From Eutypella sp. D-1 (Eukaryota; Ascomycota; Sordariomycetes; Xylariales; Diatrypaceae): DNA of 64,000 bases. Position numbers and translations under genes: made by a program. Under the pieces are notes generated by a model. It searched no databases, was not told where the DNA came from, and was given only the letters and a program-made list of their open reading frames with translations. The DNA is taken from assembly GCA_023313575.1 (NCBI GenBank), contig JAJTTP010000005.1, positions 434,001 to 498,000 on the forward strand, given 5' to 3'. Below are positions 54,729 to 64,000 of the stretch, one piece after another; position 1 is the stretch's first letter; every line of letters begins with the position of its first letter.

Positions 54729-56712
54729 ATGAACTGGCTGCGCATACAGGGTGTGCGCCGGGATTCTCTCTGGCTATACACGTCGGCCACAATCATAGGC
54801 CTGGCCGGATGGATCAAGTTCCGTCAAGGGGCGGTGGACTACCTCTATTCCGAAACACATTGCTACCAGTCCGTTCGGACGAACCATGACGCACGCCCGC
54901 ACGTGAACTGCTTCTCCGTGTCGCCCAGCGGTACGTTCTCAGACGTATTTCAGGCGGATGCGGATTCAGATCTAGCTCGGAGAGCCGACTCGGGACACGT
55001 CATACCCGGGCTCTGGGATGGACACGGCCACCTGTTGCAGTATGGCGAGTTTCTTAACTCTGTCGATCTTTTCGGTGCGCGGTCCATGGACGAGGCCACA
55101 GCGCGCATCAGGGAGTACGCAGCGAGGAATCCCGAGGCCGGGTCCCGCAGCGAGTGGCTGAGAGGCGTGGGGTGGGATCAGATGACCTTAGGCAAGACCC
55201 CGCTGGCGGTCCGTGAAACCCGCCCCAATATCGGAAGTTATGGCTGACGGCGCCTAGGCCGACCTCGCGGCGGACGATAAGCTGAAGGATCTGTATATCA
55301 TGCTCGATAGGGTGGATGTACATTGCATCTGGGTTTCGCAGCCAGTCCTGGATCTCCTTCCTGACTCAATCCCGGATGTGGAGGGCGGCGAAGTCGTCAG
55401 GGAGCCGGGAATGGGTGTCTTCTGTGACAATGCTGTGGGTTTCCTACGGCATAATTTCTTGGTCTAAACGCATCCGACTGACCTTGGATATCGTAGATGG
55501 ACATGGTGACGGCGTTATGGCCGAAGCCTGACAACAAGAAGAAACAACAGTTTGTCCAGAGCGCCATGACTAAGCTCAACGAAGTCGGTCTTGTGGGGAT
55601 TCACGATGCCGGGGTAACTCCTGGAAACCTCGAGCTCTATAAAACTTTGGCGAGGAGTGATGACTTCACCGTACGGGTATATGCCAGTAAGAGGACCCCA
55701 TCGCGTCCCGCTACGTTGCCTTTTACTCAAATATCGTCAGGCATATTATGAGAGGAACAGGTCTAACTTTATATGTGTAGTGATAGAATGCTACGAACGC
55801 AACACGTTTTGCCCCGACGACGTCGAGAGATACGTCGATCCTAGCGGGAGACTATTTATACAGAGCGTGAAGCTCTTTGCTGGTTAGGTTCCACAAAGAG
55901 AATAATGATGGTTCTTCGGCTGACTTCTGTTAGATGGTGCTCTAGGAAGCTGGGGAAGCGCGCTCCTTAAACCTTATACAGATCGACCCGAAACCTCAGG
56001 TTCTCTTCTTGTCAACGCTTCAGAGTTGGTCTATGCCACAACGGCATGGGCAAGGCGGGGGTTCCAGGTGAACATCCATGCGATTGGCGACCTCGCTAAT
56101 CGAAACGCGGTGGATGCAATCACCACTGCCCTGAGACTTCTCTGCCCCGATGGGAGTCTTAGGGCTTGCCAATCAGAGCATCGTTTCCGCATAGAGCACG
56201 CGCAGATCATTCATCCCGACGACCAGGCGCGCATTCATTCCCTTGGGATCATTCCTTCCGTGCAGCCGACGCACGCCACATCTGACATGAGCTACGCAGA
56301 GACGAGGCTGGGCAGGAAACGGACTTCGGAAGAGGCGTACCGCATGCGCTCGCTGCTCGACGTGCGCCCCGTGCTAGGTAGTGATTTCCCCGTCGAGCCC
56401 CCAAATCCCTTCCAGGGTATCTACGCGGCCGTCGCGAGGAAGAGCCCCCATACTGGCGAAGCTCCAGAGGGATACCCCGATGGCTGGTACGCAGAGGAGA
56501 GCCTGGACATTGACCAGGCCATCCGCGGCTTCACAGAGGGTCCCGCGCACGGCTCATTCATGAGGGGTAAGGCTGGCGTCATTAGGCGCGGTTCCTACGC
56601 TGACTGGGTCGTCCTCGACAAACCCCTCGAAGATACAGATATAGAAGACTTGAGATCACTGAAGATTAGGGAGACCTGGGTCGCTGGACGGCTGGTATAT
56701 AGGAGAGAGTGA
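54729..56712 (+). CDS. Amidohydrolase family 3 (YtcJ-like), five exons
   Basis: The genomic frame looks broken by several stops, but five exons restore one 575-residue protein: 54729-55208, 55258-55434, 55497-55686, 55781-55882 and 55934-56712. Introns are 49-94 nt with GT and AG ends. Family features appear in order: the metal-binding VIPGLWDGHGHL, the segment VDVHCIWVSQPVLDLL, VGLVGIHDAGVTP, the metal-bridging lysine motif SVKLFADGALGSWGSAL rebuilt across the last splice, NIHAIGDLANRNAV, RIEHAQIIHPDD and VLGSDFPVEPPNP. It belongs to the metal-dependent amidohydrolases acting on N-acyl or cyclic amides; the substrate is unknown. The N-terminus has an apolar stretch (LWLYTSATIIGLAGWIKF) that could be a signal anchor, absent from most bacterial members. 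The first intron has an unusual GTCCGT donor. Confidence 0.88.
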
Positions 56713-59242
56713 TAAGTCATTCTTCATTTGCTGATTTTAGCCACTATGCAAGAGCGGGTACCTCTGATCTGCCGAGGCCAAGACGCACCCGAGGGAGGGC
56801 GCAGGTTAGATGGCGTCGCCAAGTCCAACCGGTATTCTTGATATAATACTCGGTGGGTGGCTTTAGAAGTCCGGAAGGAGCATACGATCGGTATCCGATC
56901 AGCTGGCTTGTGACTTTTGTGGTCAGGGGGAAGGGGGGAAGGGGGGAAGGGGGGAGGTTGGTTCGGCCCACACATAAGCATAAATGACTGTTCAACATTA
57001 CCATCCGCCTAGATAGAGTTTGAGAGTATATCGCGGCAATTGACTCAAGTTATACAAGGCAGTTTGAGTCGCAGGTGTAACCGAAGGATGCTGTGGTACA
57101 AAGCGCTTTGACAAGTCATAGACAGCCACTTGGACGGCCATTTGAGTTATTTCTGTAAGCCCCTCAAGGGGGATTCTGTTTCTCAAGAAAGCCACCATCC
57201 CTTAAGCGCCTTGTAGTGCCCCATCCTTTTCAGCTTGCAGCCCGACTAAGCAGGCTGGGGTGGGGCATTAGCTCCAAGGGAGATAGGGGTAAGTGGAAAA
57301 GAGAAGAGGGGCAGACAAAGGATAGGGGGAGTACCACGATAAAATACGATGTCTTGATCCTCTTGACTCTAGAGTCGGTATTGAGATATAAAACATGATA
57401 AATTTATTCTGACTACGCGGAGTACATACATGCAGGCTCTTGTACATGTTGCGTATGTGTCGTAGCCCCATAGGTTGGTGTGCGGATATTGGCCTGACTA
57501 AGCCGTATTATACCCAGGATGTAAGCCATGCAGATGAAAACGGCGGCGGGGGAAACAGAATCCGACAGTTCTGGTGAAACAGTCTCGCTAGGAACGGTGG
57601 CGGCTTCGCCGGGCTTCTAGAAGTCTTAGAGAAGCCGGTTGAGACAGGGGGGCATGTGCGCTTGCGGCGCCCACGATGAAAACGCGGTATGTGCCTGACT
57701 CATAGTAAGAAGTTTCCACCTAGTCGGGAACCGTGGGGCACGGAGACCATCCCAAACATGTACCCAGTTCCAAATTGAAATTCCACCCGATTAAACGACA
57801 CATAATTATTAGTGTAGTCCTTTTCGTGAGTGCTTATATCTAACTATAGTTTTGTCTCGTTGATGGACACCACTTAAAACCGTTCACATCCCCCTCGGGC
57901 CCGCCCTTCGGCATCGAGCACTGCAAGAAAGCCAACATGTATCCAGGTGAAGCTGTATAGAAAGTATCATACATTTTGTAGCCCTCCTAGTTCCCCCGGG
58001 CTTTGCATCATAGGGTTGCATTCTCAGTCTGGCGTTACACCAGAAGGACGGTCAAGGACCTAGCAGAGCAACCTGGTAATTACAGCTTGCGCCACGTGCT
58101 GACGATTCCACGGATCTCGGGTCCGCTCTCGGGATCAAGACAACATACATCCGTCTTACATCGACGAGATGCAAGCCGTCAATATCTAACATCATAAGTA
58201 GAATATAATACAGAAAAGGCGATGTCTGGGTATGCCCAATCCACATTACATAATACCTACATCATTTGGCATTTGAATACAGCGTATGCAAGACGCGTTG
58301 CGTAGATGCTCTCGGTGCCAAAAAAAGAGTCCACCATCAGCTTCGGTGCCTGATAAAGATCAAGTATACTCCCAACCTTATATCCTGATAATTACCTGAC
58401 AATAATTCGCGAATGCGAGTGCGAGCGTGGCTGAGGGAGAATAGGAAGACATTACTACGGAGAGTACAAATTATTACAGACAGGTCAGCAATTCTTAAAC
58501 GGGGTTGCGAATAATCAATCGTCGTATTTGCCAAGACGGAATTTAGGTATCTCCTCGGCTCAGTCATAATTATTACATGTGCGATACCGAAATACTATCC
58601 CGGTGTGTTATTCAGACCGTAGTGTGTACGCGTGCCTTCGTGCTTAGTCGTTAGAAATATCGTATGTCGAGTACCATACAATGAAGCAGGAATAGCAAAC
58701 CTGCTATATTAACAGGTTTCGTGGCGTTTATGTCGGTACAGTATGCCTAGCCAAAGCCACCATCTACCCTTAATATCTGTTTCGGCACTCACAATTCAGC
58801 CCGAGCCAGATCTGAAGACCGTGACTGATACCAGATGTAACCCTCTTCTTCTTTACTCCGGATTACTGCGGCTCTAAAATAGGGCTAGAATCAGGCTCCT
58901 TTTGCTACAATATTAGTGAACATTGAATGAAAAGCATGCACGTAGCCTCAGCCTCTGCCTTAATATTTAGAGAATGTTTCTGTATGAAAACCGGGGTATC
59001 GATCCTGTATCTTGCTAGCGATGGGATTATAACGTTGGATACGTTGGATGGCTATTTTAAGCAGGCCTACTATAGAGCCTCACTATTCTAGGAGTATGAG
59101 ATTTATATAAGTCACTATGGGGCCTTGTGCTTGGTATCTGTTGTCATGAAACTTCTCCAAGTGCACAGTTCTTTCCAAGAGACAACCAGAAATTACTATC
59201 GCAAATTTCAAGCACTGTCATTGACGAGAAAGAAAACTCGCG
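56713..59242. other. Long intergenic region between amidohydrolase and zinc-finger genes
   Basis: About 2.5 kb. A G-rich quadruplex-like tract lies at 56926-56957. A minus frame at 56998-57198 encodes 66 residues with balanced composition from an ATG in a favourable context, but nothing confirms it. The part from 57800 to 59240 is moderately AT-rich without repeats. No gene is called. Confidence 0.4.
56926..56957 (+). other. Candidate G-quadruplex tract
   Basis: Four runs of five or six G are separated by AA (GGGGGAAGGGGGGAA units), ending GGAGG. This fits the usual quadruplex rule of at least four G-runs with short loops. It lies about 215 bp after the amidohydrolase stop codon. The folding is inferred from sequence only. 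Confidence 0.6.
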
Positions 59243-60471
59243 ATGGACTCAGAGGAGTCTGAGCACTATTCGCGCTCACAGACATACCCCTATATCGATT
59301 CATCGGCTGGGAACGAAGTATGTGTTGATCGAAACCCTCGTTTTTGTGTCACCTTGTTCTTGTGTCACGCTAACTGGGATGTCTAGTTATTCTCCAGTAC
59401 GGCCCCAACACCGCATGGGCTTAATTCCGGAGCCGTTGTGTCATCGGATTATGCCCAAGTGAGTCCACCCGAATTATTATCACTGTTGCCGTTTCTCAGT
59501 AGAAATTGCAGAGAGGAAAATCTCTCTGCTGTCATATTTCTTTCTACACTGGTGGTTAGGAAGCCCTCTTTGTCTAAATACGTACTGATCACTGGAGTCT
59601 CAGAGTCAAAGCGGAGGAGATTTGACATTCGAGAATTTCCAAGAGAGCCATGCTGCAACGTCAACTACATGTGCTTTCGGTTTACCGAATATCCCCGAAG
59701 TTCCTCAAGACGCCCAGAATCCTGGACCCTATTCCGAACACTTTTTAAACAGCACTCGATCCAGCGTGTCCACTGAGTTTCCAAATCAACATGCCTGGGG
59801 AGGTGCTTGGGACTTTCAACGGCCTGAAAACGAAATGGGACATGATCAATCACTTATGGGCGCTGGGATCTCAACATCCAGCGCCTCCGACCTCTCCTCG
59901 CCTATAAACTTCGATATTCAGACGAGCCCCAGCCATTCCTCGTACGTATACGAACATTCGTTCTCGTCCAACCCATCTCTAGTCTCATCAAGTTCCAATG
60001 ATTGGCAACTCCCAAACCCGCATTTGTCCCCGACAACACCTGAAAGTCATTACGCAGGCAGCTTCAACAGCCCGTATGCCGATCCGTCCTCGTCCGGCCA
60101 GTTCTTCACCACGCCATATCCTGAATCCTCCATGTAAGGTTTCAGAGGCGAAACAGGAAAATGGTAAACTGACGTGGGTACCTAGGTCTCTCTCCCAGAC
60201 TACCGACAACACGAACGACGGACACGGCAGGATGCCGCCAGTGAGGAGGGAACAGCGGCGACAACAGCAGCAGGACTCGGGAAGGACCGGCCGACGATCC
60301 GAGCCGCCGCAGTGGACTTGCACGGAGCGCCGCTGCCCGAGCTTCGGCAAGAAGTACAACCGGCTGGATAACTACAACCGGCACGTCCGCAGGGTCCACG
60401 CCAGGTTCTCCGAGGACTTCGTAATCACGAGATACCATCATAACGGACCGAGCTCGAATGCGCCGACGTAG
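59243..60471 (+). CDS. C2H2 zinc-finger protein, four exons
   Basis: Exons 59243-59317, 59387-59458, 59604-60133 and 60186-60471 give 320 residues. The C-terminal part carries one finger-like motif, WTCTERRCPSFGKKYNRLDN followed by YNRHVRRVH, with spacing C-x4-C-x15-H-x4-H. The first linker is longer than the classical twelve residues. The N-terminal three quarters are rich in Ser, Pro, Asn and Thr, typical of fungal transcription-factor activation regions, and start MDSEESEHYSRSQTYPYID. The basic region GRMPPVRREQRRQQQQDSGR lies before the finger and may aid DNA binding or nuclear import. Exons 1-3 are joined in phase 0 at GTATGT/CTAG and GTGAGT/CTCAG sites; only this chain avoids stops and supplies an ATG. 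A role in transcription is inferred; targets are unknown. Confidence 0.72.
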
Positions 60472-61410
60472 AAAGATTCCCTGACGAGTCGGGTCTGTGG
60501 TAACTTGCAGGAGGATCTATCTGTGGACCACTCTGTTATATTTTTTACCAAGTTTGCTTTTTTACTATTAGGGGGGTTTAAAGTTATTACGGTGTTCAGA
60601 GATGCTTATGGCTATGTGGCGTTGGCTTAGATAGACTCATTTATTAACTGCACTTTTATAAACTCAGCTTTCTTCTCAGTACACACTGTCTCAAATCGGA
60701 GGCCAAGCATTTCACAGCTTTGAGGCTAGCTTTTACATTTCGGTTGTACCACCAGAGTATGCAATAAAGGAACTAGAGTTACATAAAATGAGAAGCAGAT
60801 AATTATACCTACCTATATCATGCCCATGGCCATGCAACCCGAGGTTACAACAGTGGACTCCTGGAGCATTAAGGAAAAAAGGGGGGACATGGTCAGGGGC
60901 ATAAGAGTGGATCTGGTTTACCGATAACTTGAGAGTTATCTGACAGCTGTTCGGCAGCTGCTTCATATTTTAGCTTCCTGGTTTATAGGCGCATGCTTAT
61001 CGCTAATTGCTTAGTCGCTAATGGGCGGACATCTGCAGGCAGTCGACCGGAGTCTCGGGGAATGACGCGCTTCTATCGCCGCTACGGCCAGGGGGGAGAG
61101 CTTAAAGCTTTTTTGTTGGAGCTTCCGGGCTCAAATCGCAAAACCGGAAAACCGCAAAACGGCAAAACCGCAGCAGCACTTTAAGGTTGCCCGCCCCGCC
61201 AAATTCGAGTCCCCCGAACCAGCGCTGCAAACTTGCAACTTCTATACAAAACAACCTCAGCCATGTACAGGTAGGTAGGTTGTGAACAACATTGGAAACT
61301 CATTTTCCTCTCAAAATATTCTAAAAGATGGTGCAGCTCTTGCAATTGAGTGTTAATCAAGTTGCAGGGGTCATTGTGCATAACCCTCGCCTCCCATTAT
61401 TATTATTATT
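60472..61410. other. Intergenic region upstream of the PPR gene
   Basis: About 0.94 kb. It has a run of AAAACCGCAAAACGG-like units at about 61138-61170 (a short tandem of roughly 9-11 nt) and an ATT repeat immediately before the ATG at 61411. No other gene was seen. Confidence 0.5.
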
Positions 61411-63965
61411 ATGAGGTCGCAAATGACCACCCGTCATGTCTTGCGATGCCTCCGCGCCCACCAAGGTTTGGTGTCTGTATCTTCCTTCCCAGTTCTCTCC
61501 CGACCCGTATTCCGTACATATCCCTCCGGCTGTCGTGTGCCCAGAGTACAGGTGCAGCAAAGGAGGACCTTTCTTGGGCTCTTTCAACAAAAAGAACCCC
61601 GCGTCCTTAAGGACTTAGAGACAGAGCCGGGTTACGAGACCTTCCTTCAGTTTCGCGCCAACGAGAACGACAATATCCGTCCACCCCCGAGATCCGAACT
61701 GGTTCAGGCATGGCGGAATTTCTTCGGCCACAAATCAAAGTATGGCCGGAAGGTGAACTCTACACAGGCCCTATGCGCCCACCGCGTGTTACAATATCTA
61801 TGTCAACCGAACCGGGGCCCAGCGCAGCTATCTGAGGAGGACCTTCGACTTGCTAGGGACTGCGCATCGTTAGCCCCGCCGGACGAGCCCGAGGATCATA
61901 TTATCCTCGCAAAATTACTTTATACCGAGATACGACGAAAGCAACTGGGTATACCAAGCTCTACGCCTTTACACTACACGTCGCTAGAGATCCGCGCAAA
62001 ATCGAGGGCTGAGGATTTCCATCAACTCTTGGCTACTATGGCCCACTACGGGGAAGCACTGCAGGCAAGAGACTTGGTGCTGAGCTACTATCACGGGTGG
62101 GTAAGTAAACCGGGTGGAACATTACGTACTAGGCCTCTCTGGATGCCTGTCATCCATGGGCTGGCCCGCGAAGGGCGCGAACAAGAGCTCCTGGATTTCG
62201 TCGCCTTCGCAGAACAAGCCGGCCTAATATACGGCGCATCCTTACATGGAGCCATGTCCTCTTTCTATGCTCGAAGGGATGATGTTGAGAAGACGAAATA
62301 CTGGTTCTCCAGACCACTCTACAGGGGCGAAGCGCCGGCACGCGCCAGTTTCTACGACATATTACAGTTTGCCGTACGCAACAACGAGCTGGCCTGGGTA
62401 GAAGAAGTCTACCTGAGTGTAGTAGAGAGGTTAGAGAACGGTACTTGGACGAAGCATAAAGGGTGTTGGGATGCCTCCTTCTGTTTTGCCGTTATTCTTC
62501 GGGGCAAGGGGGCCGACCATCTGGAGCACATGTTCCGTGTCGCCTTCGAAAAGACGGCGGAACTGCCAGGGAGCCAGCCGACTATAAACTCCATAAATGC
62601 GCTCTTGAGGGTGGCCATTGACTACCAGGATCCGTACCTTGCCGAGCGCTTGATGGTCTTGGCCAAAAAGCTAGGTTTCGAGTCGAACATACATACATAC
62701 CTCTTGCAGATGGAATACCGTCTTGGCGCGAAGGATCTGGATGGTGCCTATGCCGCATTTAAATCGATGCCGGACGAGGAGACGGACAAAGCCCTGCCCA
62801 TCCTGAATGAGTTAATCCGCGCGTTATGCCTGTCTGGCAACCCAATTTACAGTCGCGTACTCGAAGTGACGAGTTATTTGGAAGCACGGAATGCGATGTT
62901 GGAGCCGCAGACGGTGGTGTCGGTCTGCATGGCGTTCCTGCGGAACGACGAGCACTACGAGGTCATCGACACGCTGTCGATCCACACGGCGCACTACAGC
63001 ATTCGGGAGCGGCAGACGGTCCGCCGGGCCTTCACAGAGTACTGCCTGAACACGCAACACAGCACGGCCCGGGTCTGGGACGCATACTCGCTGCTGCGGC
63101 AGTTCTTCCCCGAGCTAGAGACCGAGTACCGGGTGTCGATCATGGACACCTTCTTCGACCGCAAGCGCGCGGACATGGCGTGCCACGTGTTCGGACACAT
63201 GCGGGCGCACAAGAACCCGGAGCACCGGCCGACGAAGGAGGCGTACACGCGATTTTTCGAAGGGATCGGGCGGAGCCCGGACCTGGAGAGCCTGCGGACG
63301 GCGCACAACATGCTCAAGATGGACACGGCGGTGACGCCGGACACGCTGGTGTACAACGGGCTGATGATCGGGTACACGGCGTGCGACCTCGGGTACCGGG
63401 CGCTCGACTTCTTCAAGGAGATCACGGCCTCCGCCGAGGGCCCCTCCTACCAGTCCCTCGAGATCGTCTTCCGCGCCTGCGAGGTCACTCCCTCCGGCGA
63501 CGGCCCCGCCCGCGAGCTCTGGGACAAGCTGCTCCGCATGGAAATCGACGTGCCCCCCGAGGTCTACGCTGCGTACGTCGCCGCCCGCGCCGCTCACAGC
63601 CACGTCGACGAGGCCCGCAAGTTGCTGCAGGATATGGAGGATGCCGTTGGGCAGCAGCCAACTGTCAATGGGTAAGTATCCCCTCTCCAAAACTTTGAGT
63701 CCTCGACCTCATATATACACTTCCATCTCTCTTATCCATGTCCCCTCCGTCCAGCGAAGAACCACTAATACTAATTTTCTCCACCCTCTCATGCAGACTC
63801 GTATACGTCTACAACACGCTCCAGTCGAACGAGCAGAAGGACGAGTTCGAGGCCTGGGTCGCCCACGAGTACCCGCCGCAGTGGAAGGAGATGCAGGTGT
63901 TGCGCAAGAGGCCAGACGTAGACGGGCTCATGAAGATCAAACTTCTACGGCCGTGGAAGGCGTGA
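61411..63965 (+). CDS. Mitochondrial pentatricopeptide-repeat protein
   Basis: Exons 61411-63671 and 63797-63965 give 809 residues; the join GTCAATGG to ACTCGTATACG continues a helical segment. The N-terminus MRSQMTTRHVLRCLRAHQG, rich in Arg and lacking acids, with RRTFLGLFQ at residue 52, fits a mitochondrial targeting peptide. Downstream, helix-turn-helix repeats of about 35 residues occur, clearest at the end (TPDTLVYNGLMIGYTACDLG, then YRALDFFKEI; VPPEVYAAYVAARAAHSHVD, then EARKLLQDM). Such proteins bind organelle RNA and act in expression or assembly of respiratory complexes. Among fungal members, its size would suit the complex I intermediate-associated protein CIA84 or a COX1 translation factor, but I cannot decide between them. 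The start is the first ATG in frame; codon use shifts to more GC-rich in the last third. Confidence 0.82.
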
Positions 63966-64000
63966 GTGACCTCACCCAAGACAGCCAGTCAGTCACGTGG

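Noticed and set aside
54729..56712. Pseudogene reading of the amidohydrolase
   Set aside because: All in-frame stops fall in four segments that have GT and AG borders, and their removal restores every family motif in one frame. That is not expected for a decayed gene.
56998..57198. 66-codon minus-strand frame with a good ATG context
   Set aside because: Composition is protein-like, but it is short, has no family features and no support from splicing or neighbours. It was left as an unconfirmed possibility.

Overview
The window is nuclear DNA from a filamentous ascomycete (Pezizomycotina, probably Sordariomycetes). Genes on both strands are separated by 0.3-3 kb of non-coding DNA. Introns are mostly 49-200 nt with GT-AG borders, with one apparent GC-AG case. 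Products are typical of this group: an Fhl1-type FHA/forkhead factor, ISWI, eIF3i, C1-THF synthase, ALA dehydratase, secreted dipeptidyl-peptidase V, an M28 aminopeptidase and a PPR protein. I see no rRNA, tRNA, transposon or CRISPR array. Species cannot be fixed from sequence alone.

Layout. 1-101: 3' end of a gene (+). 2095-8784: giant Fhl1-like regulator (+). 10398-13539: trifunctional C1-tetrahydrofolate synthase (-). 15308-16710: eIF3 subunit i (+). 18245-21919: ISWI ATPase (-). 24704-25504: small intronless protein (+). 26999-28715: F-box protein (-). 29821-32394: 857-aa fungal protein with a possible HicA-like tail (-). 35681-38047: dipeptidyl-peptidase V (+), convergent with 38620-40373: secreted M28 aminopeptidase (-). 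43096-44341: ALA dehydratase (+). 45176-45829: 75-aa cysteine-rich membrane protein (+). 46892-48068: multi-pass membrane protein (+). 48438-48846: 105-aa basic protein (-). 49900-50810: tyrosine phosphatase (-). 52298-53103: uncharacterised (+). 54729-56712: YtcJ-like amidohydrolase in five exons (+). 59243-60471: C2H2 zinc-finger protein in four exons (+). 61411-63965: mitochondrial PPR protein (+).

Function. The left third holds growth-related housekeeping genes: a ribosomal-protein gene regulator, translation initiation, one-carbon/purine supply and chromatin remodelling. They are not an operon and need not be co-regulated. The middle holds a convergent pair of secreted exopeptidases that probably degrade extracellular peptides together. 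The right third mixes haem synthesis, small lineage-specific proteins, a phosphatase, an amidohydrolase, a zinc-finger factor and a mitochondrial RNA-binding protein.

No novel multi-gene system is evident. The most unusual items are inside proteins and gene structures. They are a four-copy PSAGV motif and a duplicated helical module in the Fhl1-like protein, a GC-AG intron beside a 21-nt exon in C1-THF synthase, two small spliced genes that single-frame ORF calling misses, and a dispersed intergenic palindrome TACCTAGGTA. Exon borders were inferred by eye from splice signals, reading frame and remembered family patterns.
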